Origin: Thioalkalivibrio sp.
GTDB lineage: Bacteria; Pseudomonadota; Gammaproteobacteria; Ectothiorhodospirales; Ectothiorhodospiraceae
Direction: 5' to 3'
DNA: 15,193 nucleotides
NCBI GenBank assembly: GCA_003555285.1
Contig: PWGH01000255.1
Location: 1-15,193 of the forward strand
The notes beneath the pieces are model-generated. The model did not search any database and had not been told where the DNA came from. It worked only from the letters and a program-made list of their open reading frames with translations. A program made the translations under genes and the position numbers. This document shows positions 1 to 6,119 of the stretch, piece by piece; the first letter of the stretch is position 1, and every line of letters begins with the position of its first letter.

Positions 1-227
1 GATTCACCGCCACCACCGCCGCCACCGCCACCGCCACCGGAAGGCGCATTCTGGCGCGGGCCCTTATCGCCCTCGACGTTCTGGTTCACCGACGCCAGCG
101 AGATCTCGAGTTCGTTCAATTCCTCCCACTCCGCCTCGGTGCGCTTGCTATCCGGTATCGCCTGCAATTCCTGCATCCGCCGACGCGGAGAGACGGCTTG
201 CGGAGGGGCTGCTTGAGGTTCGTTCAT
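1..227 (-). CDS. N-terminal part of an unrecognised charged protein with a polyglycine run (runs off the left edge)
   Basis: I do not recognise this gene. Seventy-five complete codons are visible. Residues 1-16 are rich in Ala, Pro and Gln and end in a basic RRR. Residues 18-50 look helical and acidic, with a Trp at 34 in a Glu-rich stretch. Residues 51-63 are a polar linker, followed by eleven consecutive glycines written with mixed GGT/GGC codons, then Glu as the window ends. There is no signal peptide or membrane segment, so it is probably cytosolic. The start is supported by AAGGAG at 239-244, 11 nt upstream of the ATG. It is not the N-terminus of a LapA-type adhesin retention module, which begins quite differently. 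It lies 440 bp downstream of the subtilase on the same strand and may have its own promoter. Confidence 0.7.
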   Translation of the reverse strand, partial: MNEPQAAPPQAVSPRRRMQELQAIPDSKRTEAEWEELNELEISLASVNQNVEGDKGPRQNAPSGGGGGGGGGGGE

Positions 228-667
228 TACGACGTGTTCTCCTTCAGATGATCAAAACCGATCCTGGATTAGACGATCGGCGGTCTCGTGGGCACGCGCA
301 GCACCCTGGCTGCGGTCAGTCAACAGCAGCGGGTTCACGGCATCACGCGCGGGCCGCCGTTGGCCGGCTCTGCGGTTCCATATGGTCACGGGATGCGCGG
401 TGATTCAAACCACCGGCGAATGGGCCGTCCCGTGTGGCGGCCATGCACGGCACCCGAGTGCCGAGCACCGTCTTGGCGGGCTCCGGGGGCACTCCCCCTT
501 CCTCGCCCGCTTCGGGCGATCTAGGTCAAACCTAGTCTAACCCACGATGGCGCCAGCGGCGCATAGCCGGAAGAGTATGAACGATTGGCTCCCAATTCGA
601 AAGGCTGACTTTCCAGGTCGACGGTTCAATTCCTTTGCGACCGGGGGATCCGGAGTCCCGACCACCC
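228..667. other. 440-bp intergenic region with a cluster of hairpins
   Basis: No convincing gene is present; the short open frames here lack a ribosome binding site and recognisable protein features. The stretch separates the subtilase stop from the start of the left-edge gene, both on the minus strand. It contains an inverted repeat (CCGATC at 258-263 with GATCGG at 275-280) close to the left gene. Four small perfect hairpins lie in a row at 448-535 (listed separately). Roughly 536-667 shows nothing I can name. Confidence 0.6.
448..535. repeat. Four consecutive perfect small hairpins
   Basis: The stems are CGGCAC/GTGCCG (448-463, 4-nt loop), GGGGG/CCCCC (485-498, 4-nt loop), CGCCCG/CGGGCG (504-518, 3-nt loop) and CTAGGT/ACCTAG (521-535, 3-nt loop). 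They lie downstream of the subtilase stop on its coding strand. Together they could form a transcript 3' end or a processing site. None has the T-run expected of a classical intrinsic terminator, so the role is open. Confidence 0.4.
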
Positions 668-3325
668 TCAACGAAGCTCCGGTCCCGGCGCTACGGACCT
701 CGGCTCGGGCACGAAACGCTCGGTGGCGATCGCTAGACCCGGTTGGCTGCGAAAGCCCACCGAAAAATTCAGATCCGCTCGGTCGCGATCCACCTGTATA
801 CGTTCGAACAAGAACAGCGTGGGATAGGCTCCACAAGCCTCACCTGGATCGCAGATTCGACGATCGTCGTTCATATCCGAGCCTGCCAGGATTCGGTACT
901 CGCCCTCGGGGATCCCGTCGAAACGGTACTGGTAGATGCCTGCCTCCGGATTCAAGCCCTGTTGTGCGACGATCGTGCGGTTCGCATCGATCAGCGTCAC
1001 ATAGATGCGTCCGACAGTGTCAATGGTCAAGTCGGATTCCGCCACCCGCAGCGTGACCGGAATGTCACGATCCCCACCGGTGTCGGTTCGCACGCGGATC
1101 GAATCCACATGGTCGCCGAAGGTCAGGCCTTGGCGTTCCACCATGACTCGATAGGTACCCAATCCATTGGCGTCCACGTCGTCGTTCGCAGCAACCGAGA
1201 GCCAGGGCGCGGGCGCATCGATGGCGGTCACACGGAGCGTGCCGCCCCCGGAATTGCGCAGTGCGATCTCCAGTTCCGACTCCGTGAATCCAAAGTCCAG
1301 TCGCTGCGGCGATACCGACAGCCTGGGCGCATCGGGCGTCCCATTGCCATCACGAACCACCGTCAACACCTTCAGGGCATTGATCTGGCCCCACCCGGTC
1401 TGCTCGTCCCAACCCGCCGGCCCCAGGTCGTCGGTCAGAAGACCCGCCTCCAAAAACCCGGCCAACGCGTCCGGCGTAAGCGTGGGGTCGTTGGCCCGCG
1501 CCAGCGCGACCACACCCGAGGACACCGCCGTAGCCATGGAAGTGCCCTGATAGAAGCTGTAGCTCGAGCGACGGGTGCCGCTGAGATCGTCGGCGACGGT
1601 GCTGAGGATACCGTCGGGAAAGCCATCTCCGGTACGGTCAAAGCGCATATCACCCCCCGGGGCAACCCAATCCAACGCGTCGCCATAATTGCTGTAGGGC
1701 GCACGCCGGTTGATCGCATCGGTGGCTCCGACCGCGAACACGGCGTCATAGCCCGCCGGAAAAATGATATTCCGTTCTCCGCTGTTGCCCGCTGCCGCGA
1801 TCACAAAAATGCCGAGTTCGCGAATCTGCTGATACAGGTCGGCCTGGATCGTGGAAAAGGTACCGCCGCCCAGGCTGAGATTGATCACATCGGCCCGACG
1901 GACCGGCGTGAGGTCATAGTCGTTGGGCAGGCCTGCCGCATAACGGATACCCTGCAGGGTATCGTAGAGGGTGCCCCCGCCCTCGCCCAAGGTCCGCACC
2001 GGGAGGATCCGAGCACCCCAGGACACACCGGCGACGCCCGTCTCATTATTCGTGGTCGCGGCGGCCGTCCCCGCCACATGGCTGCCGTGCCAGGAACTGC
2101 GCCCCGGCTCCGGATTATCGCCGGGATCGTCCCCCGTCGGGCTGTTGGTGATGAAATCGTGTCCGGAAAGCAATTGAGCCGCCAGATCCTCGTGGTCCAG
2201 AAAGACACCCGTATCGACCACGGCGATGACCACCTCCTGATCCGGCGGAAGTCCGGTGCTGATTGCCCAGGCCTCGGGTAGGTCGATATTGGCGTGATAC
2301 CACTGAAAACCCAGCAGCGGATCATCCGGCGGGAGTTGTTGGGGCGAGACATGGAAATTGGGCGAGACGGCATCCACCTCCGGCCGCTTGGCCAGGACCT
2401 TGAGCGCGATCAGCGTCTGGTAGCGTTCGCGCAGATGCGGTTCGAGCCATGGTCGGGCCAACGCAGTCCGATGGTCCGCGATCCCCAATCGCCCGACCTC
2501 GGGTAAGCGCCACAGCTGTTCGCGATGCAAACCACCGGCCAAAACCTCCACACCCATGGCTTCCAGTACCATGGCACTATCCACGCCCGGATCACCCGAC
2601 TTCGATTGGCCCAGGCGCGCCGCGTTGCGCTCCGGGGATGCAGGATGGGTTCGACCGATGGCCTCGCCGGGCACGAAGGCATCCGATACCCGTGGCGCGC
2701 GGCGTGTCTGTAATGCGCCGGAACCGACCGCCTCGATGCGAAGGCCGTAATTCGAACGGCCCTCAAAGGCATGAACCGCAACGAAGTACAGGCCATTTTG
2801 GGGTACAATCAGTGATTCGACGGCGTGCTCCTCGCTCAGCGAGGAATCCAGCAGCCTGCCGTCGCCATCCAGCAGATAGAGGTCCAGATCCGCCACGACC
2901 GGATCGGGGAATTCCAGCACGATCTGCTGACCTTCCAGCAATTCGACTTCGTAGACATCCCATTCATCGCCAGCGTCTCCGAAACGACTGGCGGTTCCCG
3001 GTGCCGCGACGAAGCCGCCGATGATTGCCGGCGTCAGTACACGCTGCGCCTGATCGGGATGATTGTTGCGGATCGCCAGAGTCTCCGGGTCATTGGTGTC
3101 GGAGTCGACGCGGTTCAAGGCATCCGGCTGAATGCTTCCGGACAGGGTATAGGTTGCGGGAGGCTGGGATGAACCACCTCCGCCGCAACCGGTCACCAGG
3201 AGAATCAGCAGCACCAGCCACACCGCCGTGCACAACCGTTGCCAGCGTCCGCCCTGGGCGGCAGTGGCACTTTCAATACCGTTGCCGCTTCCGTTCATCG
3301 TTCGGGTTCTGATTGCATCGATCAT
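668..3325 (-). CDS. Lipoprotein subtilisin-type (S8) serine protease with PPC-like domain
   Basis: An 885-residue predicted outer-envelope serine protease. A hydrophobic segment at about 34-45 ends in lipobox LVTG-C, so Cys47 is the likely lipidation site, followed by a Gly-rich tether. Residues about 110-200 resemble a pre-peptidase C-terminal (PPC) domain. Residues 250-330 look like an inhibitor-type propeptide ending in a typical pre-catalytic segment (DPLLGFQWY). The S8 triad is complete: Asp371 in VVDTG, His413 in HGSHVAGT, Ser596 in GTSMAT, with oxyanion Asn514 in AAGNSG. Residues about 668-762 form an Ig/BACON-like beta domain. Residues about 772-858 look like a transthyretin-like fold with a probable Ca-binding, disulfide-closed loop (Asp817, Asn819, Asp821, Cys825, Cys831). 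Met10 is an alternative start; neither start has a strong ribosome site. The substrate is unknown. It is divergent from the rhomboid gene. Confidence 0.93.
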   Translation of the reverse strand: MIDAIRTRTMNGSGNGIESATAAQGGRWQRLCTAVWLVLLILLVTGCGGGGSSQPPATYTLSGSIQPDALNRVDSDTNDPETLAIRNNHPDQAQRVLTPAIIGGFVAAPGTASRFGDAGDEWDVYEVELLEGQQIVLEFPDPVVADLDLYLLDGDGRLLDSSLSEEHAVESLIVPQNGLYFVAVHAFEGRSNYGLRIEAVGSGALQTRRAPRVSDAFVPGEAIGRTHPASPERNAARLGQSKSGDPGVDSAMVLEAMGVEVLAGGLHREQLWRLPEVGRLGIADHRTALARPWLEPHLRERYQTLIALKVLAKRPEVDAVSPNFHVSPQQLPPDDPLLGFQWYHANIDLPEAWAISTGLPPDQEVVIAVVDTGVFLDHEDLAAQLLSGHDFITNSPTGDDPGDNPEPGRSSWHGSHVAGTAAATTNNETGVAGVSWGARILPVRTLGEGGGTLYDTLQGIRYAAGLPNDYDLTPVRRADVINLSLGGGTFSTIQADLYQQIRELGIFVIAAAGNSGERNIIFPAGYDAVFAVGATDAINRRAPYSNYGDALDWVAPGGDMRFDRTGDGFPDGILSTVADDLSGTRRSSYSFYQGTSMATAVSSGVVALARANDPTLTPDALAGFLEAGLLTDDLGPAGWDEQTGWGQINALKVLTVVRDGNGTPDAPRLSVSPQRLDFGFTESELEIALRNSGGGTLRVTAIDAPAPWLSVAANDDVDANGLGTYRVMVERQGLTFGDHVDSIRVRTDTGGDRDIPVTLRVAESDLTIDTVGRIYVTLIDANRTIVAQQGLNPEAGIYQYRFDGIPEGEYRILAGSDMNDDRRICDPGEACGAYPTLFLFERIQVDRDRADLNFSVGFRSQPGLAIATERFVPEPRSVAPGPELR

Positions 3326-3340
3326 CTACTGATTTCCCAT

Positions 3341-3361
3341 CGGTTCCGTGGATGGGAACCG
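3341..3361. promoter_or_regulatory. Inverted repeat in the subtilase/rhomboid divergent promoter region
   Basis: CGGTTCC (3341-3347) and GGAACCG (3355-3361) form a perfect 7-bp inverted repeat with a 7-nt spacer. A second, overlapping pairing (CCCAT 3336-3340 with ATGGG 3352-3356) is possible. It sits 16 nt upstream of the subtilase ATG, in the 188-bp gap shared with the divergent rhomboid gene. It could be an operator or a 5' leader hairpin. No clear -35/-10 pair was found to decide. Confidence 0.35.
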
Positions 3362-3513
3362 TTTGATCGCCCACCTACGCTATTCTTTCTGCTGCCACAC
3401 ACCACCATCAACAACTTCCCCTCGGCATCAGCGGAACACGCGGCGCGGCAGGAATCAAGCAGCAGTAGAAACCCGTCTTGCCCAAACCCAAGCACGGGCC
3501 TATGGTCCGAGCG

Positions 3514-4224
3514 ATGAGCGACCCTTCCCGCCCGGCAATGCTGCGGCCCGCCGAGCGCCTGCAACGGGCGTTGCTGGGCACCTTTGCCGGCGTGGGTGTG
3601 CTCTGGATACTGACCGCACTGCAGGCTGCGAGCGGCACGACCTGGGTTTGGCTGGGGGTCTTGCCCCGCACATGGATCGGACTGCCCGGCATCATGACCG
3701 CGCCGCTGATTCACGACTCCTGGAGCCACCTGATGGCCAACACACCGGCCCTGCTCGGGCTCGGGTTGATCGCCCTCTATGGTTATCCGCGCGCCACCCG
3801 CTTTGCCGTGCCGCTGATCTGGGTGGTCAGCGGTGTCGGCGTGTGGCTCTTCGCACGCGATAGTTTTCACATCGGCATCAGTGGCGTGAACCACGGCCTG
3901 CTGTTCTTTGTGTTGACCGTCGCCCTGCTGCGTCGCGACGCGCTCTCCCTCATCCTGGCGCTGCTGGTCTTCGTGCTCTTTGGCAGCATGGCCGCCGGCA
4001 TTTTCCCGCGGGCGCCGGGCATCTCCTTCGAGTATCACCTGTTCGGGGCTTTCGCTGGCGTGCTGGCGGCACTCCTGTTGTTCCGGGTCGACCCGGTCCC
4101 GGTGCTGAGGCCGCGGAGCCAGGACACCCCGGAGAACTCAAAGGCGTCATCGGACCCCCAACCAGCACCCCCATCGGGATCCGGTAAAGCAACCACTGGA
4201 CCCCGATCCCCCACCAATCCCTGA
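3514..4224 (+). CDS. Rhomboid-family intramembrane serine protease
   Basis: A 236-residue polytopic membrane protein of rhomboid type, which cleaves transmembrane helices within the bilayer. Numbering from this ATG, hydrophobic helices lie at about 17-38, 78-88, 98-113, 121-139, 146-162 and 176-191. The family signature is present: WSHLMANT after the first loop, nucleophile Ser123 in GISG, and catalytic His175 in YHLFGAFAG, with His127/Gly128 after the Ser helix. The C-terminal 40 residues are polar and Pro/Ser-rich, probably a disordered cytosolic tail. The frame also opens at a TTG at 3478 and an ATG at 3502. The 3514 ATG gives a normal short N-terminus but has only a weak ribosome site, so the start is uncertain. 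It is convergent with the dihaem cytochrome gene. Substrate unknown. Confidence 0.88.
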   Translation: MSDPSRPAMLRPAERLQRALLGTFAGVGVLWILTALQAASGTTWVWLGVLPRTWIGLPGIMTAPLIHDSWSHLMANTPALLGLGLIALYGYPRATRFAVPLIWVVSGVGVWLFARDSFHIGISGVNHGLLFFVLTVALLRRDALSLILALLVFVLFGSMAAGIFPRAPGISFEYHLFGAFAGVLAALLLFRVDPVPVLRPRSQDTPENSKASSDPQPAPPSGSGKATTGPRSPTNP

Positions 4225-4263
4225 CCGGCGGGGGAAGGCACAAAGGCGCAGTGGACCTAGGGC

Positions 4264-4286
4264 GGGTGAAGTGCAACGACTCACCC
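4264..4286. terminator. Possible hairpin between convergent rhomboid and cytochrome genes
   Basis: GGGTGA (4264-4269) pairs with TCACCC (4281-4286) around an 11-nt loop. It lies in the 104-bp gap between two convergent genes, where a bidirectional terminator would be expected. The stem is short and has no T-run, so support is weak. Confidence 0.25.
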
Positions 4287-4328
4287 ATGATCTTGCCGGC
4301 CGCCACCGTCACGGAGCCATACGGCCAG

Positions 4329-5303
4329 CTATTCGGCCTGCGGGACCTCGTGGTGGATCGGGTCGAGCGCCAGCAGGTAGACGGCGAGCGCGCGGCGATC
4401 GGCGTCGCTCAGGTGGCTGGTGCCTTCCTGGATCACGTCGGCCATCGCACCGCCGGCGAAATCGCCCGCGGGGTCCATCCCGAAATCCAGGTAGCGCACC
4501 AGGTGCGCGCCCCGCCAGCGGCCGATCCCAGTCTCCCGGTCGGGCGTGATATTGGGGGCGACCCCACCACCCGGCATGCGGGCCCCGGCATACCGCAGGT
4601 GCGGATCCAGACCGCCGGTCCGGGTGCGGGGGGTGTGGCACTCGGCGCAATGGGCCAGCGCCTGCGACAGGTAGGCGCCCCGATTCCACGCTTCGGAGGC
4701 CTCCGGCCGCGGTTCGAATTCGGTGGAGCGAAAATGCAGCAGCTTCCAGATCCGCAGGGCCGGCCGGAAGCGCACGTACCAGGCCAGCTCATGAGCCGGG
4801 GCGGGTTGATGGACCGGCTCGACCGTTTGCAGATAGGCCCAGAGCGCGCTGATGTCCTCGCGGCGCATCCGGGTGAACGCCGTGTAGGGAAAAACGGGGT
4901 AGTAGTGGTCCCCGGCCGGGCTTCGGCCATGGCGCAGGGCCCGAACGAAGTCCTCTTCGGTCCAGCCACCGATGCCGGTCTCCGGATCGGGGGTGATATT
5001 GCTGCCGTAGAAGGTGCCGAAAGGACTCTCTATGGCCCGCCCCCCGGCCAGGAACGGCGCATCGTCGCGGTCTTCCGTGTGGCAGGAGACGCAGCCACCG
5101 GCCCGCAACAGGTACGCCCCTTGCTGCAGTCGATCAGCCGCCCCCTCGGCCCCTGCCAGTGCTTCGGCAGGGGCCGCGTCCTCAGCGCCCTCGGCCCCTG
5201 CCGATGCACTGGCAGGGGCCATTCCGACGAGGAGGGGCACAAGGCCTTGGAGCAGCCCCGTGATGAGGCGGCGTCGCCAAGCCCTGGATCCGGGCCGTGC
5301 CAC
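4329..5303 (-). CDS. Dihaem c-type cytochrome (dehydrogenase-cytochrome-subunit type)
   Basis: A periplasmic electron carrier of 324 residues with two cytochrome c domains. A basic n-region (RRR at 10-12), a hydrophobic core at about 13-30 and ASASA at 31-35 give a signal peptide cleaved near residue 35. Haem 1 is C71-x-x-C74-H75 and haem 2 is C219-x-x-C222-H223. Likely axial methionines are Met146 in FTRM and Met287 in GGAMADV. Each domain has an NITPD-type motif (102-106 and 251-255), as in the cytochrome subunits of membrane alcohol and gluconate dehydrogenases. No dehydrogenase partner is in view. The frame opens at GTG 5348, overlapping cytochrome c'. I prefer GTG 5303, which leaves a 14-nt gap, follows a GAGG sequence and gives a better signal peptide. 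It is co-directional with cytochrome c' and probably co-transcribed. Confidence 0.9.
   Translation of the reverse strand: MARPGSRAWRRRLITGLLQGLVPLLVGMAPASASAGAEGAEDAAPAEALAGAEGAADRLQQGAYLLRAGGCVSCHTEDRDDAPFLAGGRAIESPFGTFYGSNITPDPETGIGGWTEEDFVRALRHGRSPAGDHYYPVFPYTAFTRMRREDISALWAYLQTVEPVHQPAPAHELAWYVRFRPALRIWKLLHFRSTEFEPRPEASEAWNRGAYLSQALAHCAECHTPRTRTGGLDPHLRYAGARMPGGGVAPNITPDRETGIGRWRGAHLVRYLDFGMDPAGDFAGGAMADVIQEGTSHLSDADRRALAVYLLALDPIHHEVPQAE
5148..5220. repeat. Tandem pair of 10-bp palindromes inside the dihaem cytochrome gene
   Basis: GGCCCCTGCC...GGCAGGGGCC occurs twice, at 5148-5157/5166-5175 and at 5193-5202/5211-5220. Each copy has a perfect 10-bp stem and an 8-nt loop, and the copies are exactly 45 bp (15 codons) apart. 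They encode the end of the signal peptide and the Ala/Gly/Glu-rich linker before haem 1 (residues about 28-53). The copies read as an in-frame duplication of a mobile palindrome-like unit. Confidence 0.7.
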
Positions 5304-5317
5304 GACGGCGTCAGGCC

Positions 5318-5788
5318 TCAGTCGCGGTGCCGGAAGTCTTCGTGACACGAACGGCAGGACTGCCCCAGATCACGAAAGCCTGCCGCAATCGCCGCATCGT
5401 CACCCGTCTCGACGGCCTCTTGGAGGGCCACCGCCGCCTCATGGTTCGCGCGGCTCTTTTCGGCGTAGGTCTCGGGATCTTCCCAAATCGACGGCAGCGC
5501 GTCGGTCTCGCCAAAGTCCGAACCCTCCGGGAACATGGCCGGGATGTCCTCGGTCAGGTCCACGATGAAGCGGACATGCGTGGCCAGATTATCGCGGTAG
5601 TCGGCGCGGTCCATCACAATGGCGGCAATGGAGGCCATGTTGCCGCCGATCGCGGCCATCACGCCCTGGCGGTAGTCGATCGTGGCCTCGGCGTCGTCGA
5701 AGGCCTGCACGCTGGCGGCAGTGGTCAGGCCGAACAGCAGCGCGGTACCGACCAGAAGCTTCCGGGTAGTCCAAACGTATCGTTGCAT
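5318..5788 (-). CDS. Cytochrome c' (class II c-type cytochrome)
   Basis: A 156-residue periplasmic haem protein, the usual length for cytochrome c'. A signal peptide spans about 1-29 (hydrophobic 11-28, cleavage after SVQA). The mature part is predicted all-helical. It ends in the diagnostic C-terminal haem site C145-R-S-C148-H149 followed by a short basic tail. Residues 38-50 (YRQGVMAAIGGNM) match the first helix of the four-helix bundle, where the haem distal side is built. The family binds NO and CO and is linked to nitrosative-stress protection or electron shuttling; which applies here cannot be read from sequence. The start is secure: AGGAG at 5795-5799 lies 6 nt upstream of the ATG. The dihaem cytochrome gene follows on the same strand, so the two probably form an operon. 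Confidence 0.95.
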   Translation of the reverse strand: MQRYVWTTRKLLVGTALLFGLTTAASVQAFDDAEATIDYRQGVMAAIGGNMASIAAIVMDRADYRDNLATHVRFIVDLTEDIPAMFPEGSDFGETDALPSIWEDPETYAEKSRANHEAAVALQEAVETGDDAAIAAGFRDLGQSCRSCHEDFRHRD

Positions 5789-5811
5789 GCGTCACTCCTG
5801 TGCTGGTGATG

Positions 5812-5875
5812 CGGATCGCCGGCGGCGATCCGAAGTCCGTGCGGCTGACGGCGCGTTCCGCAAGGGGCGTCAGCC
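5812..5875 (-). promoter_or_regulatory. Two hairpins in the leader of cytochrome c'
   Basis: Just upstream of the cytochrome c' ribosome site, CGGATCGCC (5812-5820) and GGCGATCCG (5824-5832) form a perfect 9-bp stem with a 3-nt loop. Farther out, GGCTGACG (5843-5850) pairs with CGTCAGCC (5868-5875) across 17 nt. They may be a 5' UTR structure or operator sites. No confident promoter boxes could be placed. Confidence 0.4.
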
Positions 5876-5908
5876 ATCCAGTGCTGCGCCGGGCCGGCGG
5901 GCGGCCCA

Positions 5909-5967
5909 AACTTACAAGCCAGGTTCCTGCAGGCTACGTTCTTGCAAGCTGCGTCTTGTAAGCTGCG
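5909..5967. repeat. Four-unit array of about 15-bp palindromic repeats
   Basis: Four 8-bp cores lie 15, 15 and 14 bp apart: CTTACAAG (5911-5918), CCTGCAGG (5926-5933), CTTGCAAG (5941-5948) and CTTGTAAG (5955-5962). The two middle cores are self-palindromic, and they differ by a symmetric pair of changes that keeps the symmetry. The two outer cores are reverse complements of each other. Units two and three match at 12 of 15 positions. It resembles the short degenerate AGCTTGCAAG-like intergenic repeats of many proteobacteria. Confidence 0.65.
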
Positions 5968-6091
5968 TGCACTCCCTCTCGACATGCCCAATAAGGAAGG
6001 CTTGGCGCCGAGGCTCCCGAGCAAAAGCTAGCCCGCCGAGTGCTCGGCGTCAAACACCGCACACCAAGGCAGGGCCTCCGGTGCACGGCAC

Positions 6092-6111
6092 GCCGGGTCC
6101 TCAGACCCGGC
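6092..6111 (-). terminator. Hairpin immediately after the FecR-TolC stop
   Basis: GCCGGGTC (6092-6099) and GACCCGGC (6104-6111) form a perfect 8-bp GC-rich stem with a 4-nt loop, 8 nt beyond the FecR-TolC stop codon. Position and stability suit a 3' end. There is no T-run after it on the minus strand, so a classical intrinsic terminator is not proven. Confidence 0.45.
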
Positions 6112-6119
6112 ACCAAGGC

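Larger units (their letters stand above)
5789..6119. other. 331-bp intergenic region between FecR-TolC and cytochrome c'
   Basis: No gene is supported. From right to left it holds a hairpin just beyond the FecR-TolC stop, a 15-bp-periodic array of 8-bp palindromes (5911-5962), two leader hairpins and the cytochrome c' ribosome site. A short minus-strand frame crossing the repeat array gives a Cys-Lys/Arg-Asn periodic peptide, but this only reflects the DNA repeat. Confidence 0.6.

Noticed and set aside
1..45. Microsatellite-like repeat at the left edge
   Set aside because: It is the coding sequence of the polyglycine run, with mixed GGT and GGC codons and in frame with a gene that has a good start site.
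743..2281. A 512-codon open frame on the plus strand across the subtilase gene
   Set aside because: It is antisense to a gene with a complete catalytic triad and domain order. Its translation shows no domains, signal peptide or credible start, as expected of a shadow frame in GC-rich DNA.
5725..6024. Small minus-strand frame with a Cys-Lys/Arg-Asn five-residue periodicity
   Set aside because: The periodicity comes from the 15-bp DNA repeat at 5909-5967. The frame overlaps the start of cytochrome c' and lacks a ribosome site.
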